Source of the DNA: Acridotheres tristis
Lineage: Eukaryota; Chordata; Aves; Passeriformes; Sturnidae
Assembly (NCBI GenBank): GCA_037013685.1
Contig: CM072895.1
Location: 15,598,463 to 15,662,462 of the forward strand
Direction of reading: 5' to 3'
DNA length: 64,000 nucleotides
Part shown: positions 25,387-35,900 of the stretch, piece after piece
How positions within the stretch are numbered: the first letter of the stretch is position 1
Layout of the letters: every line of letters starts with the position of its first letter
Notes under the pieces: generated by a model
The model's input: only the letters and a program-made list of their open reading frames with translations
The model's database searches: none
Told to the model about the DNA's origin: nothing
Translations under genes and position numbers: made by a program

Positions 25387-25470
25387 TGTTGCCGTTGTCG
25401 TTACCGCTGCCGCTGCCGCTGTCGCTGCCGCTGTCGCTGCCGGTGCCGCTGTCGCTGCCGGTGCCGTGCC
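25387..25470. repeat. (GCCGCT/GTCGCT)n hexamer-like array
   Basis: About 80 nt of CTGCCG and CTGTCG units in the ODF2L CpG island. It yields artificial Ala-, Gly/Ser- or Leu/Pro-rich frames on both strands. Confidence 0.85.
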
Positions 25471-25799
25471 GGCCCCTCTGGCGGCGGGGGGAGGCCGTGG
25501 TGCCCTCGCAGGGCCGGCCTTGCCCGACGCTCCCCGCGTCCCCACTGCCCCCTCCTGGGGCCGGAGACCCCCGCGGGCTCGGCGAGGCGGCATCGCCCCT
25601 TCCCCGTGAGACGAGGGGAGTGCGGCTGGGATGCCTCAAGAAGCGGCCGTGCCCCTCACTCCCCTGTGACATGCCCATACTGCCAGACCCAGACGGACAA
25701 GAAACCTGGAGACCTCTGGGGAGCTTTAGATACTCCAGATGATTTCTTTCTGGATGTTTCCTTTTTTTTTTTTCCTGAGGTTAAACACTAGGTATTCAT

Positions 25800-28700
25800 G
25801 TAACCTATGCGTATGTGGCGCTGTTTTGGCAGTACATAGTTAAACACTTTAGAAAAGCCGCATATTTTTAAATAACCACATTCAGATGAGGTGGCAATTC
25901 ACAGAATATCTGAGACACTGCAACAGATGTATGGAAAGATCACTTTCAGATCATAAATTGTGCAAAACTGAGTGATCATGTGATACAAACAATCATTTGT
26001 ACAGGTGCATATGAAGATATGCGTATAGACATATATTCATACATAATTATAACTTGCACATTTTGTTTAAAAAAATCATACTGATAGAAATATTACTTTT
26101 TAATATCCTGAGTAATAGCAGTGTCAGTAGCTTACATTAAAAAAAACCTTGACAGAAATAACCAAAATAAAAATCAAACAAGTCCTTTGGCATCCTTTGT
26201 AAACATGCCAGTGTGTATTTTCTTCTATTGTTGGCAATGGAATTTCAGAGAACATTTACTCACTTTATATACTCTGGAAAATATTACCTAGCCATGTGTG
26301 CCTGGTAATAAAAAATGAAATGCTAAATTTCAGCCTTTTAAATTCAAGTAGACATGAAATCACTTCATTATCCATTCTGGAGTGAGTGTCTGATTGTACC
26401 TGAATTCCAAAAGAGTTTTTGTCTTTGCATGTTCAAAAGGCCCAAGGCTTTGTTCTCTATAGGACTCATAGCCTCAAACTGAGAATTCAGCATTTCTGTC
26501 AGACTTTTGCTTCAGCACCACAGTTATGAGCTGTGGCTTTGGTACCCCATAGTCACCTCAGACAAAATTATTGATTTTAGCTGCTCAGAACTTGCTATAA
26601 AATTGGCTTATTTTAAAAAGAAAGAAATAAGTTTTTGCAATTTTCTAAAAATCTGGTCAAAGTTTATAAAATAACGCAAGCACTGTCCAGCAGTGAGGGC
26701 TAATTAGCATGATAATTAGCATTGCACTCTGTACCTCCTAAACAAAGAATGGATTACAAGTTTCAGTCTTCAAAACCACATTTTAATGACAGTGGCACAA
26801 TCCACAGAGTGGAAAATAATTAAAGGAAATAGAACACACAGTTCCACAATAACATAATTACAGGCCTTATTAAAAGAGATGTGCTTGAGAGAAGCTTCTT
26901 TAGATACCACAGGAGCACTGCTGAGTGTTTGTCACAGTTCATGACTTCATCTGCTCTAAAGGTATAATTGAGCCTTTCACTTCCATGTCAGATATTCATG
27001 ACTCCAGTGTGTTTCTTTGTTCATTGGTTAATTTTGGCAATAGTCTGCTATTGCAAAGGCTGCAGATTTGCTGTGACCTTGTTAATACAGTGGTTCCTTC
27101 CCCGTCCTTGTATGCACTGCTTGGTGCAGTACTGACCAGATTTAATTTCTCCAGCAATCCTTAGACACTTGCTGCCTTACACAGAAGTGGACACACAGCA
27201 GAGACAGAGTACTGTGTTTTCATATCTAAAATTTCATTTTCCCAAGCAATAATAAATGTTGTAATTGTAGCTCATATCAAAGCCAGAATAGCTAGTGCAT
27301 TTTAGAGGAGAATGACTCCTTTGTAAAAAAGAGTCAGAGATGGACCATTATTTGCTAGTACCAGTTCCCTCTAATTGCTTTTAGGTCAGTGAATGCCTTT
27401 TCAATCAGAAATATCTCCTTTTATTTGCTCCTGATAAGTCTTCTTATTCCATAACGCAGTTCTGCGGCATACAAATTCTTTGATGGGAACAACATCACAC
27501 AATCGGAATAAGCAGGTTGTTGCAGCATTGTTCCTGTAATTATTTCCTAGAGTTATGTAAAAAAGTGACATTATATAGACAATCCCTGTGATCCAGGACA
27601 GCTCACCAATTCTCTGGGACACCCAGTCCTACCTGCCTAGCAAGTAGAGCTGCAGTAGTCTCATGTATGGAGGCACTGACATCTAGTGGGCTCCAACTAC
27701 ATTTCCAGGTGTTCCAAATGTTCAAAAAATCTGTCACAGCATCTCTTTTTGAGATGCTATGACCTTGATATAAATGCATATTTAAAAGTACAATAAAATA
27801 CTAATAGTTAGAAGTTGAATTTATTAATTAAGGCTGACTCTTACTGTAGTAGCACGAGGAAGATTTGTTTTTAGGAGCTCATGTTCACTGAGCTCTGTCC
27901 TTAGCAAAAGCTCTGAAGAAGTCAGTTCAAGTAATGCAGGACTGAACACTTCCCCAAACACCTCTGCAAAAGACAGAAAAATTTTGCTCTGTCATACTTT
28001 CTGACAAGCACGTGTAAAATGACAGGGCAAGGCTTTTGATTTCCATTATTATGTTTACATGTACATATGTACGTATGTTCAAAAGCTACATGGGCTGCAG
28101 TCCCAGTTGCTGACACAACTGCCACATGCCAGCTCAAGCTAGAAAGAAAAGATGTGATAGTTGATGTCAAAACCATAAAAGCTGTGCTCTCAATATGGTC
28201 TTCCCAATGCTCTTAAAATAATTTCAGCTTCCAACTTCCTATATAGACTTTATGTTGTGCCATGAAGAAGGTAAGCTTAATTATTCCTATGCCATATGTG
28301 GAGAAACTGTGGAGTACCATATGATGAAACTACCTTCTCACAGTCACTATTAGGGAAGTGATAAAGCTGCAAAAATGCCTTCAGTTATTAAACTACCATT
28401 GCATAGTAAAAGGAAGAAGCCCAAAAAGTGTATTTCTATTTCCACAGGGGTCACTTCCTCCAAGTATAAGACAGCCAACTTCTAAGATAAGACAGCTGGG
28501 GTGTGGGACTAAATGATTATCCTTCCTGCTCCAGGAAAGGACAAAGACCATGAAAACAACATATAATATACCTAGTCCAGTTCCCTGAAATATCAAGACT
28601 TTTGACTACTGAATGTTTGGCAGTTGCTGCGTGCAGTCCTAGTACAACTCCAGTTTAAGTGTTTAGGGGAAGCACAGCAACAGCTGCCACAAGGACCACT

Positions 28701-31700
28701 GGAAGGGCGCACTAATGTGAAAAGGAGCATTAATTCTCCCTCACAGCACTGTAGTTTCTGGCGGAAGTGTGCTGTTGAGAACAGCTGCTTTCTGGTTCTG
28801 TCAAATCCAGTCCCCACATTTTTCATGAAGGCCTGATTGTACACAGGCCAGGCAGCTGGCACTACTGATTTTATAATCTTTGTCTGGTTATTATCAAGCT
28901 AAGTTTACAGTTGTTAATGTTGGCAAAGAATCTACAGACTCACACACAAATAAATGCCCTTACCTATTTTAGTAAAACAAGTTTTCATTATTAAATATTC
29001 TGCTCCTTTTATTTTTATATGTCTTTTCAATACATCAATAAATGGTAAATCAAATTTACACACATTTATCTGGAAAATCTGGTTCCAGGATTGCTACTGT
29101 TCTTCAAGATATTAGCTGGAGTTCTGCAGGGTTGTGACTGGTGCCAGTTGTGACTTTGCCAGAATACTTAATTTCCCATTGTTAAACTGCATTAAATGAT
29201 TACATAAATATGTTAAGTATTACTAAAAAATATATTATGCAAATATATGCGCCAGTTACATAATCATGAGTGGGAAGAGAAGTGGTGTATATACACACAG
29301 TGACAAAAGATGTGACCCTCAGTGTATTACAGAATTAAACAGGTATGAATTCCAACATGGACACTACATTATTTGGATTAGAGGTGCTACCAGTGTGTTT
29401 GTTTCATATATGGTGTTTTCACAGGATATAAACTGACTTATGAAGACATTTCTGGGATTGTAATTTTCAAATCTTTGACTCTAAAGCCTTTGGTGTAAAC
29501 ACTACTTCCCATATTGTCAGAAAGCAGTACTGGGAGTCAACTGAGAATCGTTTTAGTTATAAGCTATTACTCTTTACATAAAAATATTTTATTTTAATTA
29601 TACTATAAACCTTTATATTAACATAATTTTGGTTGGTTGGTTGGTTGGTTGGTTGGTTAGTTGGCTGGTTGGTTTGGGTTTGTTTAGGGAGGGGTGTTGG
29701 GTTTGGCGGAGAAAGGTTATTTCTACTTTTGGGTTATGTAACAAGAAAAGTTGAAGATTAGACAGTAGGCAAAGTTATGCTGTTCACCATACCTTCTGGT
29801 ACAGTGGTCACTCACCTCTTCTAAATTCTCAGAGAATGGGCACATGGCAGGCTTTAATTTCTTTTTCAGCCTGACACAATTCTTCAGCCTAACTTGCAAA
29901 ATCTTATCTTACAAGTGACCTTCCCTGCTGTCTACCCCACACTTCAGAGCTACTGTTTGATACTATTCCTCCAGCACAGCTCCTCAGCCCTTGCAAATAA
30001 TTTTCTCAGAATGCATTGGTATGTATCTCTACACACTGTGCATGCTTTGAATTCACCTTCAGCATTCCCTGTGTCAGCATCTGGCTTGTAACTAAGCCTG
30101 TGTGCTAAGGTATGGCTTTCCTTACCTGAGCCAGATATATCAGTTTATCCCAAACCCAAATCCCTGACAATGCTTTTGGCTGTGAAGGGTAGTTATAGAG
30201 AGGGACCTGACTTTCTACTAGAATCAGATATTAAAGTTTCCAATAAGGGCAGGGCAGACGGCCTGCATGTGGTAACTTTTTAAAATGGCAACAGCAATCT
30301 CCAAAATTAGGCTGTTAACACTTTCTAGGATGCCAAAAAAATTTCCAGAGTTTGTACTGAATGGTATGTAATAGGCCTACAGCACACAAAGAAAGAGAAT
30401 GTCAAGAAAGGGAAAAGCTCAGTAGTGTTTTAAGAGTAATAGAATACTGTGGAATTTAGAAAGCATGGAGTTCTAGGTTGTGATCCATTAAATGAATTTA
30501 TTTATACATTAAATACAAAATGGGAAAAATCATCTGAACTAGAGTTTTATATGAAATATATAATCACGCAGTATAACAGATCCTCCTCTTGAATAAGTTT
30601 AGTAATCACTAGCTGAAGAGTTATTTTCTCCCTCTCACTCACATTCTGAGTGCTTAACACTTGTAAAAAGGGGAAGGATGTTAAAAGTGAGAACTGAAAC
30701 AGCAGATCCAGTGCCCCACACATGCCAAGCAGCCCATCTGCTAGTGGTGGAAATACTGGCTTCTTAAGGCATTCTCCTAAGAATGAAGTAGTACCACTTT
30801 GTTTGGGGCTCCTCAGGAAAGCAGCAACTAAAAGTAGGTTTTCCAAATCATACAGCATCACTCTCACCTACAGGAGCTTAAAGGATGGGAGTCTTGCTCA
30901 TCTTACATCCAGCCATGTTCTGACGGAAAAGCAATACCAAAGGTGTCAGACAGTGTAACAGAAAGCAGCAGTTTCCTCTCTGGCAGGCAAGGCTCACATG
31001 TCAGGGGCAGCAGGCTGCAAGCTTCAGGGAAGAACTAGCAGTATATTGATTTGGGAAGAGTTAGACCTACTCGCTGGCTGTTCATTCCAGCCTGAAAATA
31101 CTACAAAGCCAGGGCATTACTGGGGTATATCACAGCTGAGGTGGTGCTTCTGCTACAAACTCAGGCATCACTGCTTTCAGTTGTTGGGTATCTCTTTTTG
31201 TGGAAATCCATCAACATGAACCGCTGGAAGTCAGTGCCAATGGAAGTTATGAAGTGAAATAATTGCATCTGTAGATCCAAATTTAAAAGTTTTAATGTTG
31301 ATGTCTTTTCACATATGCTAAATTGATATCATAGTTAATGTAATCATCACTTACATGACTGTAATCAGCCTTCATGAGGCCATATATAGTACTGGCCTCG
31401 GAAGAGAGACTAGTGGGACTTCTATATACCAGTAACACCAATTTTAGGAAATTGAAGCTTGCCATATACCTTTTATATGCAAACACTTATACCCATGTAT
31501 AAACAAGACAATACAAGCTGGAAAAGGTGAATTGATTCAAGAAAAGGAAACACATACACACAATAGCTTTCAGGCCCGGTTCTTATAAAAGGTACAATAG
31601 GAACTTTACACAGCCTGGGTTTTGTTTTGGTTTTAATTCCTGGAATCTGACCAGCATGTAAGCAAGATTGCTTCGATTGTTAGTTGTTTCCCTTCTCTGG

Positions 31701-32150
31701 AATTCACCTCTTGTCATAATGCCATAGGATTTCCTCTGACTTTATCAAATTCAGCCACACATTACTTATTATTTAGATTATGAAATAAACTACTTAACCT
31801 AACAAGCAGGATAATTTGCTGGTTATGGTAAGTTGTTGCCCATGTTGCCACAATGTAAATGTTTCTAATTCCTGGACATGTCACAGGTCCTTTCTTCTTG
31901 AACATTCAGAAATCATGATGAGAGATGTTAAAATAATAGAAATTACTAAAAGTAGAGACTATTTTCTCCTAATTTGCTTGATTACTGCTGTTGAGTTTTG
32001 CTACTGTACTCAAGGTTTTCAAAAACTCTCTTGGGATGTTTTGGTGCTAATGCCTAGTTGCATCTCAGTAGATGTTTATCCAAACATCTCTTAATAAAGG
32101 CTTTTTTTTTTTTCTGAACAACTTTTAAAATTTCATCCCCAGTTTACATT
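25800..32150. other. Intergenic region between ODF2L and SH3GLB1
   Basis: 6.4 kb between the two divergent promoters. No exon chain, CLCA-like coding or RNA gene is visible. The longest frames (about 80-106 codons) have no domain. A GGTT tract lies at 29629-29706. Confidence 0.6.
29629..29706. repeat. (GGTT)n low-complexity tract
   Basis: Starts as about eight clean GGTT units and decays into GTTT/GGGTT-rich sequence. It resembles the tracts at 7.0 kb (other strand), 40.0 kb and 48.5 kb. Confidence 0.9.
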
Positions 32151-32558
32151 TTGAGGTTTATCTGAAAATTATTTTTTGTGAAGACAAGGTTTGACTTACA
32201 AAACTCAGGACACAAGAAAAGGGAGCGGGGGCGGAACTTGTCCTCCAGAGCCGGGTCGGAAGGGACAGGCCGGACCGCGGTCCCTGGGAGCGCCGGCATT
32301 TCCACGCCAGGGGCTCGGACAGGCGTGCCCGGGGTTCAGCCCCCACCCAGCTAGCGACTCTGTACGGCAAAGGCCGCACCGGCTCCCAGAGTCTCCTTCG
32401 CCAGGGCTGGCGGGCGGGCTGACCCTGCCCCAAAGCAGCCGCAGCCTTGGAGCTGCCGATAATGCCCGCGGCTGCCCGGGATGAAAATTCCGCCGGGGCA
32501 CCACGGCCAACTCTACCACCCCGCCCGCCGTACCCTCACGCCAGCGCGGGGCGCGCCG

Positions 32559-32692
32559 GGGCAGGAGCGGGGCGGAGCGGGGCTGCGGAGGAAGGCGGCC
32601 AGGGCGGAGCGGGACCAGAGCGGAGTGGGGCTGGGCAGGAGCAGCGCCGGGGCGGAGCAGGGCCAGGGCAGAGCAGAGCTGGGGCGGGGCGG
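32559..32692. repeat. Degenerate GGGGCGGAGC / GC-box array
   Basis: Many imperfect copies of GGGGCGGAGC and GGCAGAGC, several matching the Sp/KLF GC-box core GGGCGG. The array lies just upstream of the SH3GLB1 start. Confidence 0.8.
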
Positions 32693-32747
32693 CCGCCGGC
32701 GCCGCTCACCCGGCCGATCCGGGCCCTGGGCTGACGCCACGGCCCCG

Positions 32748-32752
32748 CCAAT
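32748..32752 (+). promoter_or_regulatory. SH3GLB1: CCAAT box
   Basis: CCGCCAATCCG context, 112 nt upstream of the SH3GLB1 ATG, a typical spot for NF-Y in a TATA-less CpG-island promoter. Confidence 0.5.
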
Positions 32753-32839
32753 CCGCTGTGGCCGGGCCGGGCCCGGCACCGCCCCCGGCGGCTCCCACTG
32801 GGACGGGCCGGAGCGGCCGCCGCCGCCGCGGGTGCCCGG

Positions 32840-32850
32840 GCTGAGTCAGC
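32840..32850. promoter_or_regulatory. SH3GLB1: Palindromic Maf/AP-1-type site (GCTGAGTCAGC)
   Basis: An 11-nt near-perfect palindrome matching the core of the T-MARE (TGCTGAGTCAGCA), with an AP-1 centre TGAGTCA. It ends 14 nt before the start codon, so it probably lies in the transcribed 5' UTR. Binding is inferred from motif only. Confidence 0.45.
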
Positions 32851-32863
32851 GCCCCCGCCCAAG

Positions 32864-32935
32864 ATGAACATCATGGATTTCAATGTGAAGAAGCTGGCGG
32901 CTGACGCGGGCACCTTCCTGAGCCGCGCCGTGCAG
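32864..32935 (+). CDS. SH3GLB1: SH3GLB1 coding exon 1
   Basis: 24 codons, MNIMDFNVKKLAADAGTFLS then RAVQ, matching human as I recall it. The ATG sits in CCCAAGATGA (A at -3). Donor CAG|GTACGG, phase 0. Confidence 0.97.
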
Positions 32936-35900
32936 GTACGGACCGCCCGGCCCCGCCGGGGCCTCGCCGGGACGGAGCTGCCGGGGCGGCCCCCGGCGGA
33001 GACGCCCCAGGTGGGGCGGAGGCCGCGGGTGGCTCCGCTGGGCCGCCGCCGCCGCTGGGCCCGGCGCGGAGCGCTGGCCGGGGCGCTCGGCTCCGCCCCG
33101 GGGGCCGGGAGGGGCCGGGCCCGCCGCGGGCTCCCCGCTCGGAGGGAGCGCCAGGGCCGGCTGTGCCGGCGGGGGCGAGGCCGGAGCGTGGGCCGGACCG
33201 GGCCGGGCGGCGATGGGTGCTGCGGGAGGTCTCCTCCAGCCGGCCCCTTCGGCCGCGGGCTGGGCAGGCTCGGCTGCTCTCCAGGCAGGCTGCAAACAGC
33301 AGCCCCGGGGGGCTGGAGGGGGTTAGACAGCCCAAGGTCAGACGGGGAAAGAGGGGAGAAGGCGGCGGCACTGGGGGCACGAGGTGCGCAGGCATCAGCT
33401 GCCGGGAGACACGGCCGGACTTTGTGCATGCAAAGGACAAAGGTGTGTCTCGCCTGAAATAAGCATCTGAGTTTTACTGGCTGATAGAAACGTATTCATA
33501 TCGCTGCTGATCGGTAGAAGTCGAGCTCTGATGTGACACATGAAAGTCCTGTATGTGTGTGCTTAGGCTGTTCGGTTTGTTTTACCTTTAGTATCATTTT
33601 AAAGCTTGTTTGATAGCCCGTTGTTTCCTATTCGGTTTTCCCCTTTCTTCGCAGTAAGGGCATATAGCTGTCTTTTGTTCCTTAGCGCTTGTCTCCCTTC
33701 CGTATATAATCAATCAAACTTGAACAGATTTCCTGTATGGAGATGAGCATCCAAGCAGTATATAGTAATCCACTTTGGTTTTCTTACTAGTTCTCACTGG
33801 GTCACAGTCAAGTTTGGAATGTGGTAAGCATTGTTATCTGGTCTGATCCAGTCTGATGTGTTGCCTTAAATCTCAATATTCAAGCAGAACCAATGATCAG
33901 CAGCACAGCAGATCTCTGAAAATGCAAACTCGTCAAAAAATATTGTTCAAATTTAAATGAACTTAAAGCAGTCATTGTGGCTTCTCTTTGTGATGGAGGT
34001 ATTTCCATGCTTCCCCCACTACTCCTGGCTTCTTCCACATCTGTCTGCTTCCCAGACCAACTCTTCCTTTCCAGCCTCCACTTTTTGTTTTCTTGTTGGA
34101 CAAGGAAAAGAAAAAGGAGGTAGAGTTTCACCCTTCATTGTAAAATCTTGTGATGGGACCTTGTGATTTCATTTAACTGTATATGTGGAATCTAACATCG
34201 TGGTCTTCACTAAGCAATCTTCACCCTGCTGAGCGGATTTATGGAAGTATTAATAGGAAATAATTTTATATACAAATACTCTCATCTGTAATTAGTAAAA
34301 AAATAATTCCAGACCTATCTTTACTGTATTGTAACGAATCTGTAAGGTTTTTGAGACCACTGGGCATAGTTTTAAAAGCCTTTTAAACAGCAGTAGTAGT
34401 ACACCCATGAATAAATTACCTTCTTCTCTATATGGCAGCTGAACTTTCTCATGACTGCAGTTTGCTTTTATGTAGAACTGCAAATGCCAGAAGCATTTAT
34501 CAAGATGTGCATACTATCAAAGTTGGTTAATCTACATGTGATGGAAATTAAAACAAACTTGGACAATGCAATTTACTTCTATTGTATTTTGTTTCTTACT
34601 GGCCTCCAAAGAACTTGTTAAGAATGAAATTGGACAGTCAGAATGCTTCCAGTCCCATTAACTTCCTCATTGGTAAATTTGTTAGCAACTTAATTGTAAG
34701 GCAGATTCTCCTGAGAATGCCTGACTTTGAGCAGCGGGCTGTCAAGGGATGAGATCATTGTTGTTGGGAGGAACTACTGCTCTGAAGAGAGGCAGGCAAA
34801 GCCCTCACTTCCGGCTTTGCTTGGTTCCCTGATGTGAAATGCGGAGCTTCTCCCTGTCTGGGATTGAAAAACGAGCTGCTTGTGCATTAGTAAGACTTGG
34901 CATGAATTTTGTATCAAGTGAAATGAATTATCTGATGGATTTATTTAGCTAAATGAAGTTGTATTGTAATTCATGGTCGCTAAAATGACAGCTTGGATGA
35001 GAACAGCAAAGGTCATCTTACTGTTTCTGTGAGGCAGAGCAGGATATCTAAAGAGTTTATCGAACACTGGTTTGTCCTATTCTAAAAAGCAAAACATTCG
35101 CCACCCCCAAAGATATATATTTTACAACTTCCCAAGAAAGTTTGTTTTAGCTTTTAATCCTTGTCGTTAGAAGCTTTAATGTCTAATTATAATTTAAATC
35201 TCCTTACTGAAGTTTAAACTCCCTATTTTTGTCCTGTTTCCTCTGGACAGGGCAGGACATTTTTTTCAATATAATCAAGGTAGCCGCAATAGCAATCTGT
35301 TTTGTCTTCAGGTTTTACATGAGGATAATTGACAATTACAAAATATGCAAGATTGGGGTAATCTTTTAATTTTCTTTATTACCTCTGGACTTTCATTTTG
35401 GTTAATATTTTAAAGCACACTGTGCAAAATTGGACAAAATGCTTCATGTGAGAATTCTCAGTACCAAGTTTAGCAGAGGATTTCTTCATAATGTTGTAAA
35501 TTATCTTTTGCATCCTTGTCTGATTAACATCCTCTTGTCCTTTTTTTTTTATCTGATAGTATGGATGTGTTGGTGAAAAGAGTAGCTTTCAAATTTATCC
35601 TTAGATTTTTACTGATGACTGGGGAATGGTTATATCTTCTAAAACATCATCTTCAAACTAATATAAGTGATTGTTTTAAATTTGTCCTGGAAAATTATTT
35701 CTATGAACTGAATGTTTTTAACCTGACTAACTTGCAGTTCACAGAAGAAAAGCTTGGTCAGGCAGAGAAGACTGAACTGGATGCTCATCTGGAGAACCTT
35801 CTCAGCAAAGCAGAATGCACTAAATTGTGGACAGAAAAGATAATGAAGCAAACAGAAGTATTATTGCAGCCAAATCCAAGTAAGGAGCCCTTCAGGTTTT

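Larger units (their letters stand above)
25081..25670 (-). promoter_or_regulatory. ODF2L: CpG-island promoter of ODF2L
   Basis: A sharp rise in GC and CpG content in an AT-rich setting, directly upstream of ODF2L coding exon 1. On the minus strand a possible 5' UTR donor is GATGCAG|GTGGGG near 25336-25338, with another (GAG|GTGAGA) near 25160. No TATA box is obvious. The island holds a 30-bp minisatellite and a GCCGCT-type array. Confidence 0.75.
32215..33430 (+). promoter_or_regulatory. SH3GLB1: CpG-island promoter and first exon of SH3GLB1
   Basis: A 1.2-kb GC- and CpG-rich island spanning the SH3GLB1 start codon. Visible elements are a degenerate GC-box array (32559-32692), a CCAAT box (32748-32752) and a Maf/AP-1-type site (32840-32850). 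There is no obvious TATA box, so dispersed initiation is likely. Long frames on both strands here (up to 297 codons) are Pro/Ala/Arg-rich by-products of GC content. Confidence 0.85.

Noticed and set aside
25092..25742. 216-codon plus-strand frame and its minus-strand counterparts
   Set aside because: Generated by the ODF2L CpG island, the 30-bp minisatellite and the GCCGCT array. Composition is repetitive with no family resemblance.
30547..30867. 106-codon minus-strand frame considered as an upstream ODF2L exon
   Set aside because: It does not resemble the mammalian N-terminus and lacks a clear donor/acceptor pair in the needed phase.
32536..33429. 297-codon minus-strand frame and several overlapping plus- and minus-strand frames of 88-197 codons
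   Set aside because: All lie in the SH3GLB1 CpG island and are Pro/Ala/Arg/Gly-rich, as expected when stop codons are depleted by GC content. None shows a domain or splice structure.
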